DNA of 64,000 nucleotides from Pleurocapsa minor HA4230-MV1 (lineage in GTDB: Bacteria > Cyanobacteriota > Cyanobacteriia > Cyanobacteriales > Xenococcaceae). Each line of letters begins with the position of its first letter. Positions within the stretch are counted from its first letter, which is position 1. Location: the NCBI GenBank assembly GCA_019359095.1, contig JAHHHZ010000017.1, positions 124,001 through 188,000 on the forward strand. Direction: 5' to 3'. The translations under genes and the position numbers were made by a program. Positions 44,817 through 53,849 of the stretch are shown piece by piece. Under the pieces are notes generated by a model. The model was not told the DNA's origin, searched no databases, and saw only the letters and a list, made by a program, of their open reading frames with translations.

Positions 44817-45557
44817 ATGCCAAGAATACTAGTAATTGACGACGATCCCGCAATCTCTGAATTAGTCTCGATCAACCTAGAGATGGCTGGTTATGACGTT
44901 AATCAGGCGGAAGACGGCATCAAGGGACAAGCTTTAGCAGTGCAGCTACAGCCAGACTTAATTATGCTCGATCTAATGTTGCCTAAAGTTGACGGCTTTA
45001 CAGTTTGTCAAAGGTTGCGCCGTGACGATCGCACGTCCGACATTCCAGTTTTAATGTTAACTGCTTTGGGACAAACCCAAGATAAGGTGGAAGGTTTTAA
45101 TGCTGGTGCAGATGATTATCTAACTAAGCCTTTTGAAGTGGAGGAAATGTTAGCTAGAGTTAGAGCTTTACTGCGTCGTACCGATCGCATTCCTCAAGCT
45201 GCCAAGCACTCTGAAATTCTCAATTTTGGGCCTTTAACTCTAATTCCTGAGCGTTTTGAAGCGATTTGGTTTGAAAGAACAGTTAAACTAACTCACCTGG
45301 AGTTTGAATTGCTGCATTGTCTTTTGCAACGTCATGGTCAAACTGTCGCTCCACCAGAGATACTTAAAGAAGTATGGGGTTACGATCCTGACGATGATAT
45401 TGAAACCATTCGGGTGCATATTCGCCATTTAAGAACTAAGTTAGAACCAGATCCTCGCCATCCCAACTATATTAAAACGGTTTACGGTGCAGGATATTGC
45501 CTGGAACTTCCTAGCACTGAACAAATATTAGTTCAAGAAGACAAGGTTACGGCTTAG
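44817..45557 (+). CDS. rpaA: OmpR-family response regulator RpaA
   Basis: A receiver domain ([20 protein letters not shown], phosphoacceptor Asp in [14 protein letters not shown], Lys in [20 protein letters not shown]) is joined to an OmpR winged helix ([40 protein letters not shown]). The sequence through the linker ([20 protein letters not shown]) is the RpaA signature as I recall it. RpaA is phosphorylated by SasA and carries circadian clock output to genome-wide transcription. The N-terminus distinguishes it from RpaB. The kinase sasA is not in the window. Confidence 0.8.
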   Translation: MPRILVIDDDPAISELVSINLEMAGYDVNQAEDGIKGQALAVQLQPDLIMLDLMLPKVDGFTVCQRLRRDDRTSDIPVLMLTALGQTQDKVEGFNAGADDYLTKPFEVEEMLARVRALLRRTDRIPQAAKHSEILNFGPLTLIPERFEAIWFERTVKLTHLEFELLHCLLQRHGQTVAPPEILKEVWGYDPDDDIETIRVHIRHLRTKLEPDPRHPNYIKTVYGAGYCLELPSTEQILVQEDKVTA

Positions 45558-45669
45558 TCAAAAGAGAGTCGGTGGTACCAAGTGCTAATCACTAAACTGA
45601 TAGTAAATTGCCGTTCAAGCAAAATATCGACTTTTCTTTACTCTCAACCTTCTAATTAATTTGAGCTAC

Positions 45670-46311
45670 CTATTTAACCTTGGCATCAGCAGTTGCGCTT
45701 TTATTGATTAGGTAATCCGCACCAGTCGTATCTTTACCTACATAAACAGAACGATCTATTTCCCCAAGACGATTAATAGGCCAAAAACGAAACACTGCTT
45801 TACCAATAATATTTTGGCGCGGAACAAAACCCCAGTAACGACTGTCATAGCTATCGTTGCGATTATCACCCAACACTAAATAAGATTCAGCAGGCACAAT
45901 TTCTGGCCCCCATTGATAATTTGATCGAGCTTCAAGATAATTTTCTGTTAGGGGAATATTGTTAACCAAAACCCGACCATTTTTGATCTCAACTTTATCT
46001 CCAGGCAACCCGATAACTCGTTTAATGAAAGCCTGATGGTAATTCTCTTGTTGTAATGTAGGGGGGGGATTAAAAACTACAATATCGCCTCGTTTAGGAT
46101 CGCTAAAATCGTAACTAATTTTGTCGATAATTAGGCGATCGTCGATTTGCAAAGTAGGTAACATCGAGCCTGAAGGAATATAACGCGCTTCAGCAATAAA
46201 GGTGCGAATTCCAAATGCCAAAAATAAGCTTAGTCCCAAAGTTTTAATATTTTCAATCCAAATGTTTTCAGGCTTTGATCGACGATTTAACTGTTTTTTA
46301 GCTGTGGGCAT
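45670..46311 (-). CDS. lepB: Signal peptidase I
   Basis: LepB cleaves signal peptides from exported proteins at the periplasmic or lumen side of membranes. After a basic N-terminus there is one membrane helix ([20 protein letters not shown]). The catalytic Ser is in [11 protein letters not shown] and the general-base Lys in [15 protein letters not shown]. Box D and E follow as [18 protein letters not shown] and [10 protein letters not shown]. The 213-residue length with one N-terminal anchor is the usual cyanobacterial form. The thylakoid versus plasma membrane location cannot be told from sequence. Confidence 0.92.
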   Translation of the reverse strand: MPTAKKQLNRRSKPENIWIENIKTLGLSLFLAFGIRTFIAEARYIPSGSMLPTLQIDDRLIIDKISYDFSDPKRGDIVVFNPPPTLQQENYHQAFIKRVIGLPGDKVEIKNGRVLVNNIPLTENYLEARSNYQWGPEIVPAESYLVLGDNRNDSYDSRYWGFVPRQNIIGKAVFRFWPINRLGEIDRSVYVGKDTTGADYLINKSATADAKVK

Positions 46312-46400
46312 AATTAAAAATTTGCATAATTTTACCTAAGTTTAGCTAGATTAAATGTCGCTGCTATGTCAATTTGATAGTAATCTTGTGGCACAAATTT

Positions 46401-46599
46401 TATAGCCGTACAAAGTTAGCGGCGCGTTTTGAGTATACCACAAGGGTACAACGTGAAGATTCACACTCATTTGCCCTAAAGGATTCCCTACGGTCACGAA
46501 GCTTATGCTAAAGCACTAGCTACGCGTCGTCCTTTAGGAAAAGCCGCCGCAGATTAGGACATCAATAGTAATCGGCTCGTAAATAGCGCAAAGCAGTAG
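46401..46599 (+). repeat. Dispersed composite repeat, copy 5, split by a nested small element
   Basis: TATAGCCGTACAAAGTTAG (46401-46419) and AGATTAGGACATCAATAGTA plus ATCGGCTC (from 46551) are the two halves of the composite seen intact at 40276. Between them, about 46419-46550, lies an insert with terminal inverted repeats GCGGCG and CGCCGC. The insert contains the CCTAAAGGA / TCCTTTAGG pair seen in other spacers. The arrangement indicates insertion of a roughly 130-bp non-coding element into an older repeat. Confidence 0.65.
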
Positions 46600-46629
46600 T
46601 AGGATAAGAGATGAAACTTTTCAGTTTCC

Positions 46630-47004
46630 TTACTGTAGTTTCAAAAGGCGAATGCTTTCAATAATTAAAATTGCTGCCCACACCATAATACTTAGCCCAG
46701 TCGCCGCCGCTGCAATATCTTTAATGACTCCGATACGCTTATTGTGCTTAGGTTCTACAAAATCGCACAAAACTTCGATCGCACTGTTAAACAATTCAGA
46801 AATTAGCATCAATCCCATAGCTAACAAGATCAAGCTGATATCTACCCACTGACGCAAGAAAAAAGAACCGCTTAAAACGGGTATAGATAAAATTACTTTG
46901 TAAGCAACACTAAAATCAGTCACTACCGCAACATGAAGACCTGAGAGGATGACTTTTAGCTTGCGTACGGGATGATAGCCAGTGGCGCGAAATTTGTTAG
47001 TCAT
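46630..47004 (-). CDS. dgkA: Diacylglycerol / undecaprenol kinase
   Basis: The small integral membrane kinase has three membrane helices and the family motif SELFNSAIEVLCDFVEPKHN followed by KDIAAAATGLSIMVWAAILI. ATP-dependent phosphorylation of a lipid alcohol (diacylglycerol, or undecaprenol in Gram-positive relatives) is expected. ATG 47004 (MTNKFRATGYHP) is preferred over an upstream TTG at 47010. It is divergent from the TetR gene. Confidence 0.87.
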   Translation of the reverse strand: MTNKFRATGYHPVRKLKVILSGLHVAVVTDFSVAYKVILSIPVLSGSFFLRQWVDISLILLAMGLMLISELFNSAIEVLCDFVEPKHNKRIGVIKDIAAAATGLSIMVWAAILIIESIRLLKLQ

Positions 47005-47075
47005 GAGCAAATAATTTTTTAAAGAAGCTGAACTAATCTTACAAGTTAAATATAATTAATTGCCAAAATATTCAA

Positions 47076-47139
47076 CATACACTGCTGTATTGACAGTCGT
47101 GTTTTTTTTATTTAGACTAAAAACATACATTGCTGTATG
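47076..47139 (+). promoter_or_regulatory. TetR-devBCA promoter with two paired operators
   Basis: Two copies of one inverted repeat occur: CATACA-CTGC-TGTATT (47076-47091) and CATACA-TTGC-TGTATG (47124-47139), 48 bp apart. Between them is a sigma-70-type promoter: TTGACA (47090-47095), 17-bp spacer, TAGACT (47113-47118). The first operator overlaps the -35 box, the second covers the start site region, the arrangement expected for an autorepressed TetR gene. Confidence 0.75.
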
Positions 47140-47150
47140 GAAACAAAGAA

Positions 47151-47717
47151 TTGACTCTCACAAAAGCAGACTGGATTAATGCAGGATGGGTATTGATGGC
47201 AAATCAAGGGGTTGCAGCCGTCAAAGTAGAAGTATTAGCACATCAACTAGAGGTTAGTAGAGGTAGTTTTTATTGGCATTTTAAAAATCGCCGAGAATTA
47301 CTGGAAGAAATCTTAAAACGTTGGGAAACCGAAACTTTATGGCTCATAGAGGAATCGCAAAAAGAAACTACTCCAGAAGCTCGGCTAATTAAATTGTTTG
47401 CCTTGGGAGAAGAATTGTGTCACCTACCAGATCCCGAAGCAGCTATTTTTACTTGGGCAAATCAAGAACCCATCGTACAAGAGCGTGTACGTATTGTCGA
47501 AACTAGACGAGTTGATTATCTAAATCAACTATTGCAAGACTATGGTTTTGATGAAACAGAAGCCAGACACAAAGCAGAAATTGGCTATTTTGCCTTTATG
47601 GGCTTCTGGGAGCGTAGTGAAAGAGACAAAAAATTCGATCTCAGCATGAAAGATTTTGGCAAATTTTTGCTCGATTTATTGTTGTCTCCCATCAAAGAAA
47701 GAAAATCTAATTATTGA
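47151..47717 (+). CDS. TetR-family transcriptional repressor
   Basis: The N-terminal HTH is VEVLAHQLEVSRGSFYWHFKN followed by RRELLEEILKRW; the remainder is an all-helical ligand-binding domain. The probable start is TTG 47151 (MTLTKADWINAGWVL): the upstream TTG at 47130 lies inside an operator and only about 5 nt after the predicted transcription start. The inverted repeats flanking its promoter suggest autoregulation. The devBCA genes follow 28 bp downstream, so it should control this exporter. The inducer is unknown. Confidence 0.88.
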   Translation: MTLTKADWINAGWVLMANQGVAAVKVEVLAHQLEVSRGSFYWHFKNRRELLEEILKRWETETLWLIEESQKETTPEARLIKLFALGEELCHLPDPEAAIFTWANQEPIVQERVRIVETRRVDYLNQLLQDYGFDETEARHKAEIGYFAFMGFWERSERDKKFDLSMKDFGKFLLDLLLSPIKERKSNY

Positions 47718-47745
47718 TTAATTATTGATTATTGCTAAAAAAATT

Positions 47746-49029
47746 ATGGATAGACTACACAAGTTACCGTTAAATAATAAATTAATCATTGCTCTTTGTT
47801 TAGCGGGTTTGGCACTGGCAGGTGTGACCACTATCTATAGTGTTAGTCAAACAGCTACCGAAGAAGAAACTGAAGTCATCAAACCTCAACCCATAAGAGC
47901 TGTGACAGCTTTAGGGAGGATTGAACCCCAAGGAGAAATGATTCAACTTGCACCCTCTCCAGACTTAGGAGGGTCGAAAATATCGCAGTTACTAGTAGAA
48001 GAAGGCGATCGCGTCACGGCAGGAGAAACTATTGCTTTGTTGGATAACCATAGACGTGCCAATGCAGCTTTAAAGGTAGCACGCCAAGAAGTAAAGGTAG
48101 CACAGGCAGATTTAGACATTATTAAAGCGGGAGCAAAACGAGGAGATATCAATGCACAGGTAGCAAATCTTCAACGGTATAAAGCCGAGTTAGAAGGAGA
48201 AATAGTCGCCAATGAGGCAGAAGTAGCTCGCTTACAAGCTCAACTAAGTACCGAAAGGTTAGAAAAGCAAGCCACAATAGAGCGTTTGCAGGCAGAATTA
48301 CGTAATGCAACCAGCGAATTTAAACGCTATCAACAATTAGCGCAACAGGGAGTCATCTCCGCATCAGATTTGGATTCTCGCCGTCTTACCTTAGATACAG
48401 CAACCACAGCAGTAGCTGAAGCTCAAGCCAGTTATAATCGCACTCGAACCACTTTACAACAACAAATCAATCAAGCTCAAGCGATCGCTCTACAAAACAA
48501 AAATACGCTGCAACAGCAAATTAGCGCAGCAGAAGCAACTTTAGATAGTGTTGGTGAAGTCAGAGATGTAGATGTGATCAAAGCACAGGCAGAGTTGGAT
48601 AAAGCGATCGCCACTTTGCGCCAGGTAGAAGAAGACTTAGAACTTACCAAAGTCAAAGCACCGAGCGACGGACAAATTATTAAAATCAATGCTTATCCAG
48701 GAGAAGAAGTCGGTGATGACGGGATCGTAGAATTTGCTCAAACCAGCAAAATGATGCTTGTTGCGGAAGTTTACGAAAGCGATATTGGCAAAGTTAAAGT
48801 CGGACAAACTGCCAGCATCACCAGTGAAACAGGCGCATTTACCGAAGAACTTACAGGAGAAGTCCGTCAAATCGGCTTAAAAATTGGCAAACAAGATGTC
48901 CTCAGTACCGATCCTGCTGCGGATGTCGATAGCAGAGTTGTGGAAGTCGAAATACATTTCGATCCTGAAACTAGTAGCCGTGTCTCTCATCTGACCAATT
49001 CTAAGGCGATCGTCAAAATTAATTTGTAA
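47746..49029 (+). CDS. devB: DevB-type membrane fusion protein of an ABC exporter
   Basis: An N-terminal membrane helix (LIIALCLAGLALAGVTTIYS) precedes an HlyD-like periplasmic adaptor: lipoyl half-motifs (ALGRIEPQGEMIQLAPSPD, VEEGDRVTAGETIALLDN), a long coiled-coil hairpin (GEIVANEAEVARLQAQLSTE) and the beta-barrel domain (KMMLVAEVYESDIGKVKVGQ). In Anabaena DevBCA exports heterocyst glycolipids with TolC; here a lipid or drug is more likely because nothing suggests heterocysts. ATG 47746 is used. Confidence 0.87.
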   Translation: MDRLHKLPLNNKLIIALCLAGLALAGVTTIYSVSQTATEEETEVIKPQPIRAVTALGRIEPQGEMIQLAPSPDLGGSKISQLLVEEGDRVTAGETIALLDNHRRANAALKVARQEVKVAQADLDIIKAGAKRGDINAQVANLQRYKAELEGEIVANEAEVARLQAQLSTERLEKQATIERLQAELRNATSEFKRYQQLAQQGVISASDLDSRRLTLDTATTAVAEAQASYNRTRTTLQQQINQAQAIALQNKNTLQQQISAAEATLDSVGEVRDVDVIKAQAELDKAIATLRQVEEDLELTKVKAPSDGQIIKINAYPGEEVGDDGIVEFAQTSKMMLVAEVYESDIGKVKVGQTASITSETGAFTEELTGEVRQIGLKIGKQDVLSTDPAADVDSRVVEVEIHFDPETSSRVSHLTNSKAIVKINL

Positions 49030-49056
49030 TCAGTAATCAGTAATCAGTAATTAGTA

Positions 49057-50205
49057 ATGAAAATCCCTCTCTCTTGGTTACAGTTAAGTCATGAAAAATC
49101 GCGATTGCTAATTGCTTTAGCGGGTATTGGTTTTGCAGATATGCTCATGTTTATTCAGCTAGGTTTTCAGGCAGCTTTGTTTGATAGTACTGTTACTTTT
49201 CACAAAGCACTGACAGGAGATATATTTCTCATGAGTCCACAATCTGATGCTTTGGGCTTTACCAAAACTTTTTCAGAAAGACGTTTATATCAGTCTTTAG
49301 CAGTTGACCAAGTAGAGTCAGCAGTGCCAATTTATCTTAATTTTGGCTCTTGGAAAAATCCGATTAAGCGTAACACCCGCACTATTTTAACGATCGCTTT
49401 TAATCCTGCCCAAAATCCTGTAAAGTTCCCAGGTATTCAACAAAATATTGACCAAATCAAATTACCAGACGTAGTTTTATTTGACGATAGTTCGCGAGTA
49501 GAGTTTGGCCCAATTCCTGATTTATTAGCCCAAAATAAAGTGGTAAAAGCTGAAGTTGATTCTCGCAAAGTAACTGTGGGAGGAATATTTACGATGGGAG
49601 CTTCTTTTGCTGCTGATGGCAATATTCTGACGAGTGATACTAATTTTTTGCGCCTATTTCCCGATCGCCAAAAGGGATTAATTGATATGGGAATTATTAA
49701 TCTCAAACCAGGAGCAAATTTAGAGTCTGTCAAAGCAACTCTAGAAGCTAAACTACCAAAAGATGTCGAGATTTTCGACCGAGAAGAATTTATTCAAAAC
49801 GAAATATCCTATTGGCAAAATGCCACGGCGATTGGGTTTATTTTTACTCTCGGCACAGCGATCGGTTTTGTCGTGGGAATAGTTATTGTCTATCAAATTC
49901 TTTATACAGATGTTGCTAATCATTTACCTGAATATGCCACCCTCAAAGCAATGGGGTATAAGGATAGCTATTTTGTAGTTTTAGTCTTTCAAGAAGCAAT
50001 TATCTTAGCTGTATTAGGATTCCTGCCTGGTTATTTGATTGCTACAGGCTTATATAGTTTGGCAGCAGGAGCAACCGCTTTACCTCTAGCCATGACAGCC
50101 AATCGAGCTATCACAGTCTTAATTCTAACTGTCATAATGTGTTGTGCTTCAGGTACTGTTGCTGTGAGGAAATTGAGCGCAGCCGATCCCGCAGATATTT
50201 TTTAG
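49057..50205 (+). CDS. devC: DevC-type ABC exporter permease
   Basis: The 382-residue protein has the MacB/FtsX topology: an N-terminal helix (LLIALAGIGFADMLMFIQLG), a large extracytoplasmic domain, then three helices (GFIFTLGTAIGFVVGIVIVY, FQEAIILAVLGFLPGYLIAT, ITVLILTVIMCCASGTVAVR). It forms the membrane dimer that works with DevA and DevB. It begins 28 bp after devB; the spacer is a tandem run of AATCAGT-like heptamers. Confidence 0.88.
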   Translation: MKIPLSWLQLSHEKSRLLIALAGIGFADMLMFIQLGFQAALFDSTVTFHKALTGDIFLMSPQSDALGFTKTFSERRLYQSLAVDQVESAVPIYLNFGSWKNPIKRNTRTILTIAFNPAQNPVKFPGIQQNIDQIKLPDVVLFDDSSRVEFGPIPDLLAQNKVVKAEVDSRKVTVGGIFTMGASFAADGNILTSDTNFLRLFPDRQKGLIDMGIINLKPGANLESVKATLEAKLPKDVEIFDREEFIQNEISYWQNATAIGFIFTLGTAIGFVVGIVIVYQILYTDVANHLPEYATLKAMGYKDSYFVVLVFQEAIILAVLGFLPGYLIATGLYSLAAGATALPLAMTANRAITVLILTVIMCCASGTVAVRKLSAADPADIF

Positions 50206-50219
50206 TTAATTGTTAATCG

Positions 50220-50948
50220 ATGAATAACATCCCATCAACCATCAACCATCAACCATCGACAACCAACCAAGTTGTTAATATACACAACCTCAATCATTTC
50301 TTTGGGGAAGGAAAATTAAAAAAACAAATTTTATTTGATATTAATTTAACTCTTAATTCAGGAGAAGTAATTATTTTAAAAGGGCCTTCTGGTTCAGGTA
50401 AAACCACTTTGCTAACTTTAATGGGAGGATTACGATCGGCCCAATCAGGTAGTTTGCAAGTATTTGGGGAAGAATTAGTCGGGGCGAAAAAAAATAAACT
50501 GGTACAAACTAGAAAAAATATTGGCTATATTTTTCAAGCACATAATTTATTGGCTTCCTTGACAGCAAAACAAAATGTCCAGATGTCATTAGAGCTACAT
50601 CATGGCATCAAAACCACAGAAATAGAACAAAGAGCGATCGCCTTATTAGAAGCCGTAGGTTTAAGCGATCATATTAATTATTATCCTCAAAATCTCTCTG
50701 GGGGACAAAAACAACGAGTGGCGATCGCTCGTGCTTTGGTTTCTCATCCCAAAATGGTACTGGCAGATGAACCCACCGCCGCTTTAGATAGTAAGTCGGG
50801 TAGGGATGTAGTGGAGTTAATGCAGCAGCTAGCTAGGGAACAAGGCTGCACTATTTTAATTGTGACTCACGATAATCGTATTTTGGATGTAGCTGATCGC
50901 ATCGTGGAACTAGAAGATGGCAAAATTATTTTAGATAGCAAACAGTAA
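50220..50948 (+). CDS. devA: DevA-type ABC exporter ATPase
   Basis: The ATPase has Walker A GPSGSGKTTLLTLMGG, signature LSGGQKQRVAIARAL, Walker B KMVLADEPTAALDSKSG and the H-loop VTHDN. It drives the DevBCA mechanotransmission cycle. The N-terminus is unusual: about 18 residues (MNNIPSTINHQPSTTNQ) encoded by tandem ATCAACC-type heptamers before the conserved VVNIHNLNHFFGEG. No better start codon exists in frame, so the repeat appears to have been incorporated into the protein. Confidence 0.9.
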   Translation: MNNIPSTINHQPSTTNQVVNIHNLNHFFGEGKLKKQILFDINLTLNSGEVIILKGPSGSGKTTLLTLMGGLRSAQSGSLQVFGEELVGAKKNKLVQTRKNIGYIFQAHNLLASLTAKQNVQMSLELHHGIKTTEIEQRAIALLEAVGLSDHINYYPQNLSGGQKQRVAIARALVSHPKMVLADEPTAALDSKSGRDVVELMQQLAREQGCTILIVTHDNRILDVADRIVELEDGKIILDSKQ

Positions 50949-51103
50949 GCTGTTCATCATTTAATTTGCTTGTTATGCCTGACTGGGAGACTGAGTGACT
51001 TGGAGACTAGGAGTCCTAAAGGATTCACTAAAATAATAGCTTCGCGTCCGTCTTTGCGTCTTTGAGCCTTTGCGCGAGACTTACTATTAAGTGCAACTTT
51101 AAA
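50949..51103. repeat. Spacer with CCTAAAGGA-type repeat
   Basis: The spacer after devA holds TCCTAAAGGATTCAC near 51012 and the sequence AATAGCTTCGCGTCCGTC, shared in part with the 46.4-kb and 59.0-kb spacers, plus CTTTGCG repeats. It separates convergent genes and has no coding capacity that I can see. Confidence 0.5.
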
Positions 51104-52369
51104 CTATTGTATTAAAGAGATGACGGATTGATCCGCAGCTAGCAAAGCACTACCATAAGCTGCCTCAGTATAATTTGCCGAGCTAACTGATACTTGAAGA
51201 TGTCGCTGGCGAATTTTCTGCCAAGTCAGGTTTTTCGCTCCCCCTCCTGCTGTGTAAACACGAGTTAATCGATCGGCACCGAGGCTTTGCAATTTTTGAT
51301 AGCCTAACTTTTCAATACGGGAAATACTCTCTAATAAACCATGAAGAAATTCTCTGGGTTCGCGGGGACGAGGTTCTAACTGGGGAAGTAAATTAGGATC
51401 ATTGATGGGAAAGCGATCGCCTGGCTCGATTAAGGGATAATACTCCAGAGGACTAGCAATATTGGGATTGATTTGCCCAGAAAGTTGTTCTAGCTGCTCG
51501 TTACTAAAGAAATGCTGGAGTACAGCGCCACCTGTATTAGAAGCACCGCCAGTCAACCATAATTTTCCTAGTTTATGGCTATAGATCCCAAATTCAGCAG
51601 CAGTAACTTTGGTACGACTCAATAATTTTAAAACCAAAGTAGAGCCAAGGGATGTAACGGCTTCTCCTGGTTGGTTAGCACCACTAGCCAGAAATGCAGC
51701 AATACTGTCCGTTGTACCAATCTTAACGATACAGTTGGGCGGTAAATTTAAACGCTGATTAGTCTCACTTAACACTCCCACAGACGCACCAGGAGCTAAA
51801 ACCTGGGGATAAAGATGACTAAAAGGTAAATCTCGTAACCACTGGGGATAACGCAGATCATCTACGTCGTATCCCAACTTCAGAGCATTGTGATAATCGC
51901 TGATACCTAACTTACCGTGGAGCAAATAAGCCAACCAATCAGCCTGATGTAGTAAATAATGAGCTTGCTTAAAGTAAGGCTGTTCACTCCACCAAATTAA
52001 TTTTGCCAGACTGGAAGTGGCGCTAATTACCACATGATTATTAGGAGCGATCGCTTTAACCCGCTCTAACACTGCTTGTCCTCTAGAGTCATTGTATAGA
52101 AGAGGTTCGGTGATGGGTTTACCCACAGCATCACATAGTAATACGGTAGAAGAAGTTCCGTTAATAGCGATCGCCTGAATATTTTCCCTAACCTTAACGG
52201 GTATCTGAGTAATCAACTCAAATAAAGTATCTTGCCAAACCTGAGCTAATTGATGTGAGGGAATACTACCAAAACTAAATTGCTGAGTGTCAATAATGTT
52301 TTTTTGGCGATCGATTGCGATCGCTCTGGCTCCAGAAGTCCCAAAATCAATACCAAGATAGCAATTCAT
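51104..52369 (-). CDS. FGGY sugar kinase, D-ribulokinase-like
   Basis: The sequence from ATG 52369 (MNCYLGIDFGTSGARAIAID) matches the cyanobacterial SePSK type, shown in Synechococcus elongatus to phosphorylate D-ribulose. Shared motifs are TSSLAKLIWW, ADWLAYLLHGK, SDYHNALKLGYD, GTTDSIAAFLASGANQPGEA and TGGASNTGG. AGGGAKNLTWQKIRQRHLQV binds ATP. The physiological role is unclear; it may salvage free ribulose. The Uma2 gene at 52389 ends about 20 bp upstream on the same strand. Confidence 0.87.
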   Translation of the reverse strand: MNCYLGIDFGTSGARAIAIDRQKNIIDTQQFSFGSIPSHQLAQVWQDTLFELITQIPVKVRENIQAIAINGTSSTVLLCDAVGKPITEPLLYNDSRGQAVLERVKAIAPNNHVVISATSSLAKLIWWSEQPYFKQAHYLLHQADWLAYLLHGKLGISDYHNALKLGYDVDDLRYPQWLRDLPFSHLYPQVLAPGASVGVLSETNQRLNLPPNCIVKIGTTDSIAAFLASGANQPGEAVTSLGSTLVLKLLSRTKVTAAEFGIYSHKLGKLWLTGGASNTGGAVLQHFFSNEQLEQLSGQINPNIASPLEYYPLIEPGDRFPINDPNLLPQLEPRPREPREFLHGLLESISRIEKLGYQKLQSLGADRLTRVYTAGGGAKNLTWQKIRQRHLQVSVSSANYTEAAYGSALLAADQSVISLIQ

Positions 52370-52388
52370 TTTATTGTCTGTAGGACAT

Positions 52389-52970
52389 TTAAAAAATCTC
52401 ACCTAAATCCAAAACAAACCCAGGTAAAACACCGTCTCCTAATAGAGTCCGAGGATTATTTAAAACTTCTACCTGCTTGCCTGGGCGATATATTTCTACT
52501 GTTTTAGCGGCTGGCTCAATTAACCAACCAAGCTGGACACCATTATCAATATATTCCTGCATCTTCCCTTGTAGATCTTCATAGCGCTGATTTTTCAGAT
52601 CGCTAGGACTAACTAATTCAATCACAAAATCGGGAGCAAGGGGAGGAAAACCATCTTGTTGCACTTGAGTGAGCTGATTCCATCGTTCTAATCTAATCCA
52701 ACTAACATCTGGACTTCTTCTCGCACCATTGGGTAAAACAAAAATTGTCGAAGAATCAAAAGCTTTTCCTAATTTAGTCTGACGATTCCAAATACCAAAA
52801 TCTAAATATAGATTAAAGTTTTTTCCTCCCGCTGTACCGTCAGTAGGACTCATAATAATCAATTCTCCATCTTTGGTTAACTCCATTCGCGCTACTTGTT
52901 CGGCGTATGCTAGTTGCTCAAATTGTTCTGGAGTTACCCTAAATCCTTTGGGTATGGAAATCGCTTCCAT
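52389..52970 (-). CDS. Uma2-family (DUF820) predicted nuclease, copy A
   Basis: The 193-residue protein belongs to the Uma2/DUF820 family, highly amplified in cyanobacteria, with a restriction-endonuclease-like fold. SPDVSWIRLERW, PPLAPDFVIELVSPSD and LKNQRYEDLQGKMQEYIDNG contain the expected catalytic Asp and Glu residues, and LGWLIEPAAKTVEIYRPG follows. The biological role is unknown. It shares most of its sequence with copy B, 125 bp upstream, except a central block around residues 50-75. Confidence 0.85.
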   Translation of the reverse strand: MEAISIPKGFRVTPEQFEQLAYAEQVARMELTKDGELIIMSPTDGTAGGKNFNLYLDFGIWNRQTKLGKAFDSSTIFVLPNGARRSPDVSWIRLERWNQLTQVQQDGFPPLAPDFVIELVSPSDLKNQRYEDLQGKMQEYIDNGVQLGWLIEPAAKTVEIYRPGKQVEVLNNPRTLLGDGVLPGFVLDLGEIF

Positions 52971-53095
52971 TGTTTTGCTTACTCAATCTTTTCAGTTACC
53001 ATTTTAAATCTTAAACAATCATGATAATTCAGATTATTCTGGCGGATTTAACAAATTTGTATGAGCAAGATTAACTAACTAATTAAGCATGGCGA

Positions 53096-53677
53096 TCAAA
53101 AAATATCATTTAAATCTAGAGTAAATCCAGGTAAAACATCTTCCCCTGATAAAGTTTGCGGATTATTTAAAACTTCTACCTGTTTGTCTGGGCGATATAT
53201 TTCTACTGTTTTAGCGGCTGGCTCAATTAACCAACCAAGCTGGACATCATTATCAATATATTCCTGCATCTTCCCTTGTAGATCTTCGTAGCGCTGATTT
53301 TTCAGATCGCTAGGACTGACTAGTTCGATCACAAAATCGGGAGCAAGGGGAGGAAAACCATCTTGTTGCGCTTGAGTAAGCTGATTCCACCGTTCTAATT
53401 TAATCCAGCTAACGTCAGGACTTCTTCTTGCACCATTAGGTAATACAAACACAGTTGAAGAATCAAAAGCCTCTCCTGTAGTATCTCGATCTGTCCAATT
53501 TCTAACTTGCTGAGTTAAACGGCTATTTTTTCTTCCTGCTGTTCCGCCAGTGGGACTCATAATAATTAATTCTCCACTTTTAGTTAACTCCATTCGTGCT
53601 ATTTGTTCGGCGTATGCTAGTTGCTCGAATTGTTCTGGAGTTACTCTAAATCCTTTGGGTACAGAAATTGCTTCCAT
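53096..53677 (-). CDS. Uma2-family (DUF820) predicted nuclease, copy B
   Basis: This is a tandem paralogue of copy A with the same length. N-terminal EAISVPKGFRVTPEQFEQLA and C-terminal EIYRPDKQVEVLNNP are nearly identical in both, and the catalytic core PPLAPDFVIELVSPSD is intact. Residues about 50-75 (SRLTQQVRNWTDRDTTGEAF) differ strongly from copy A. It starts at ATG 53677. Confidence 0.85.
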   Translation of the reverse strand: MEAISVPKGFRVTPEQFEQLAYAEQIARMELTKSGELIIMSPTGGTAGRKNSRLTQQVRNWTDRDTTGEAFDSSTVFVLPNGARRSPDVSWIKLERWNQLTQAQQDGFPPLAPDFVIELVSPSDLKNQRYEDLQGKMQEYIDNDVQLGWLIEPAAKTVEIYRPDKQVEVLNNPQTLSGEDVLPGFTLDLNDIF

Positions 53678-53813
53678 TGTTTTTCTTGCTCAATCTCTTC
53701 AGTTACTATTTTAAAGCTTGTAATTCTGTTGGTTGAATTTTTAAGACGATCCGAAGGCTAGACATAGCCTAATCGCCCTAAGAGATATTGAGGTGAGATA
53801 TGACGCGATTACT

Positions 53814-53837
53814 TATAATGTACGGTAACATCGTACA
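53814..53837 (+). promoter_or_regulatory. Promoter -10 and operator of the YefM-type antitoxin gene
   Basis: TATAAT (53814-53819) is a perfect -10 box. It touches an inverted repeat TGTACG-GTAACAT-CGTACA (53819-53837), similar to the TGTACA-containing operators of yefM-yoeB modules. The antitoxin ATG is 13 bp further on. The layout indicates retained autorepression. Confidence 0.6.
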
Positions 53838-53849
53838 ACTATCAAAATA

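Noticed and set aside
47725-50948. devBCA taken as evidence for heterocyst formation
   Set aside because: DevBCA-like exporters are common in non-heterocystous cyanobacteria, and no heterocyst gene is present in this window.
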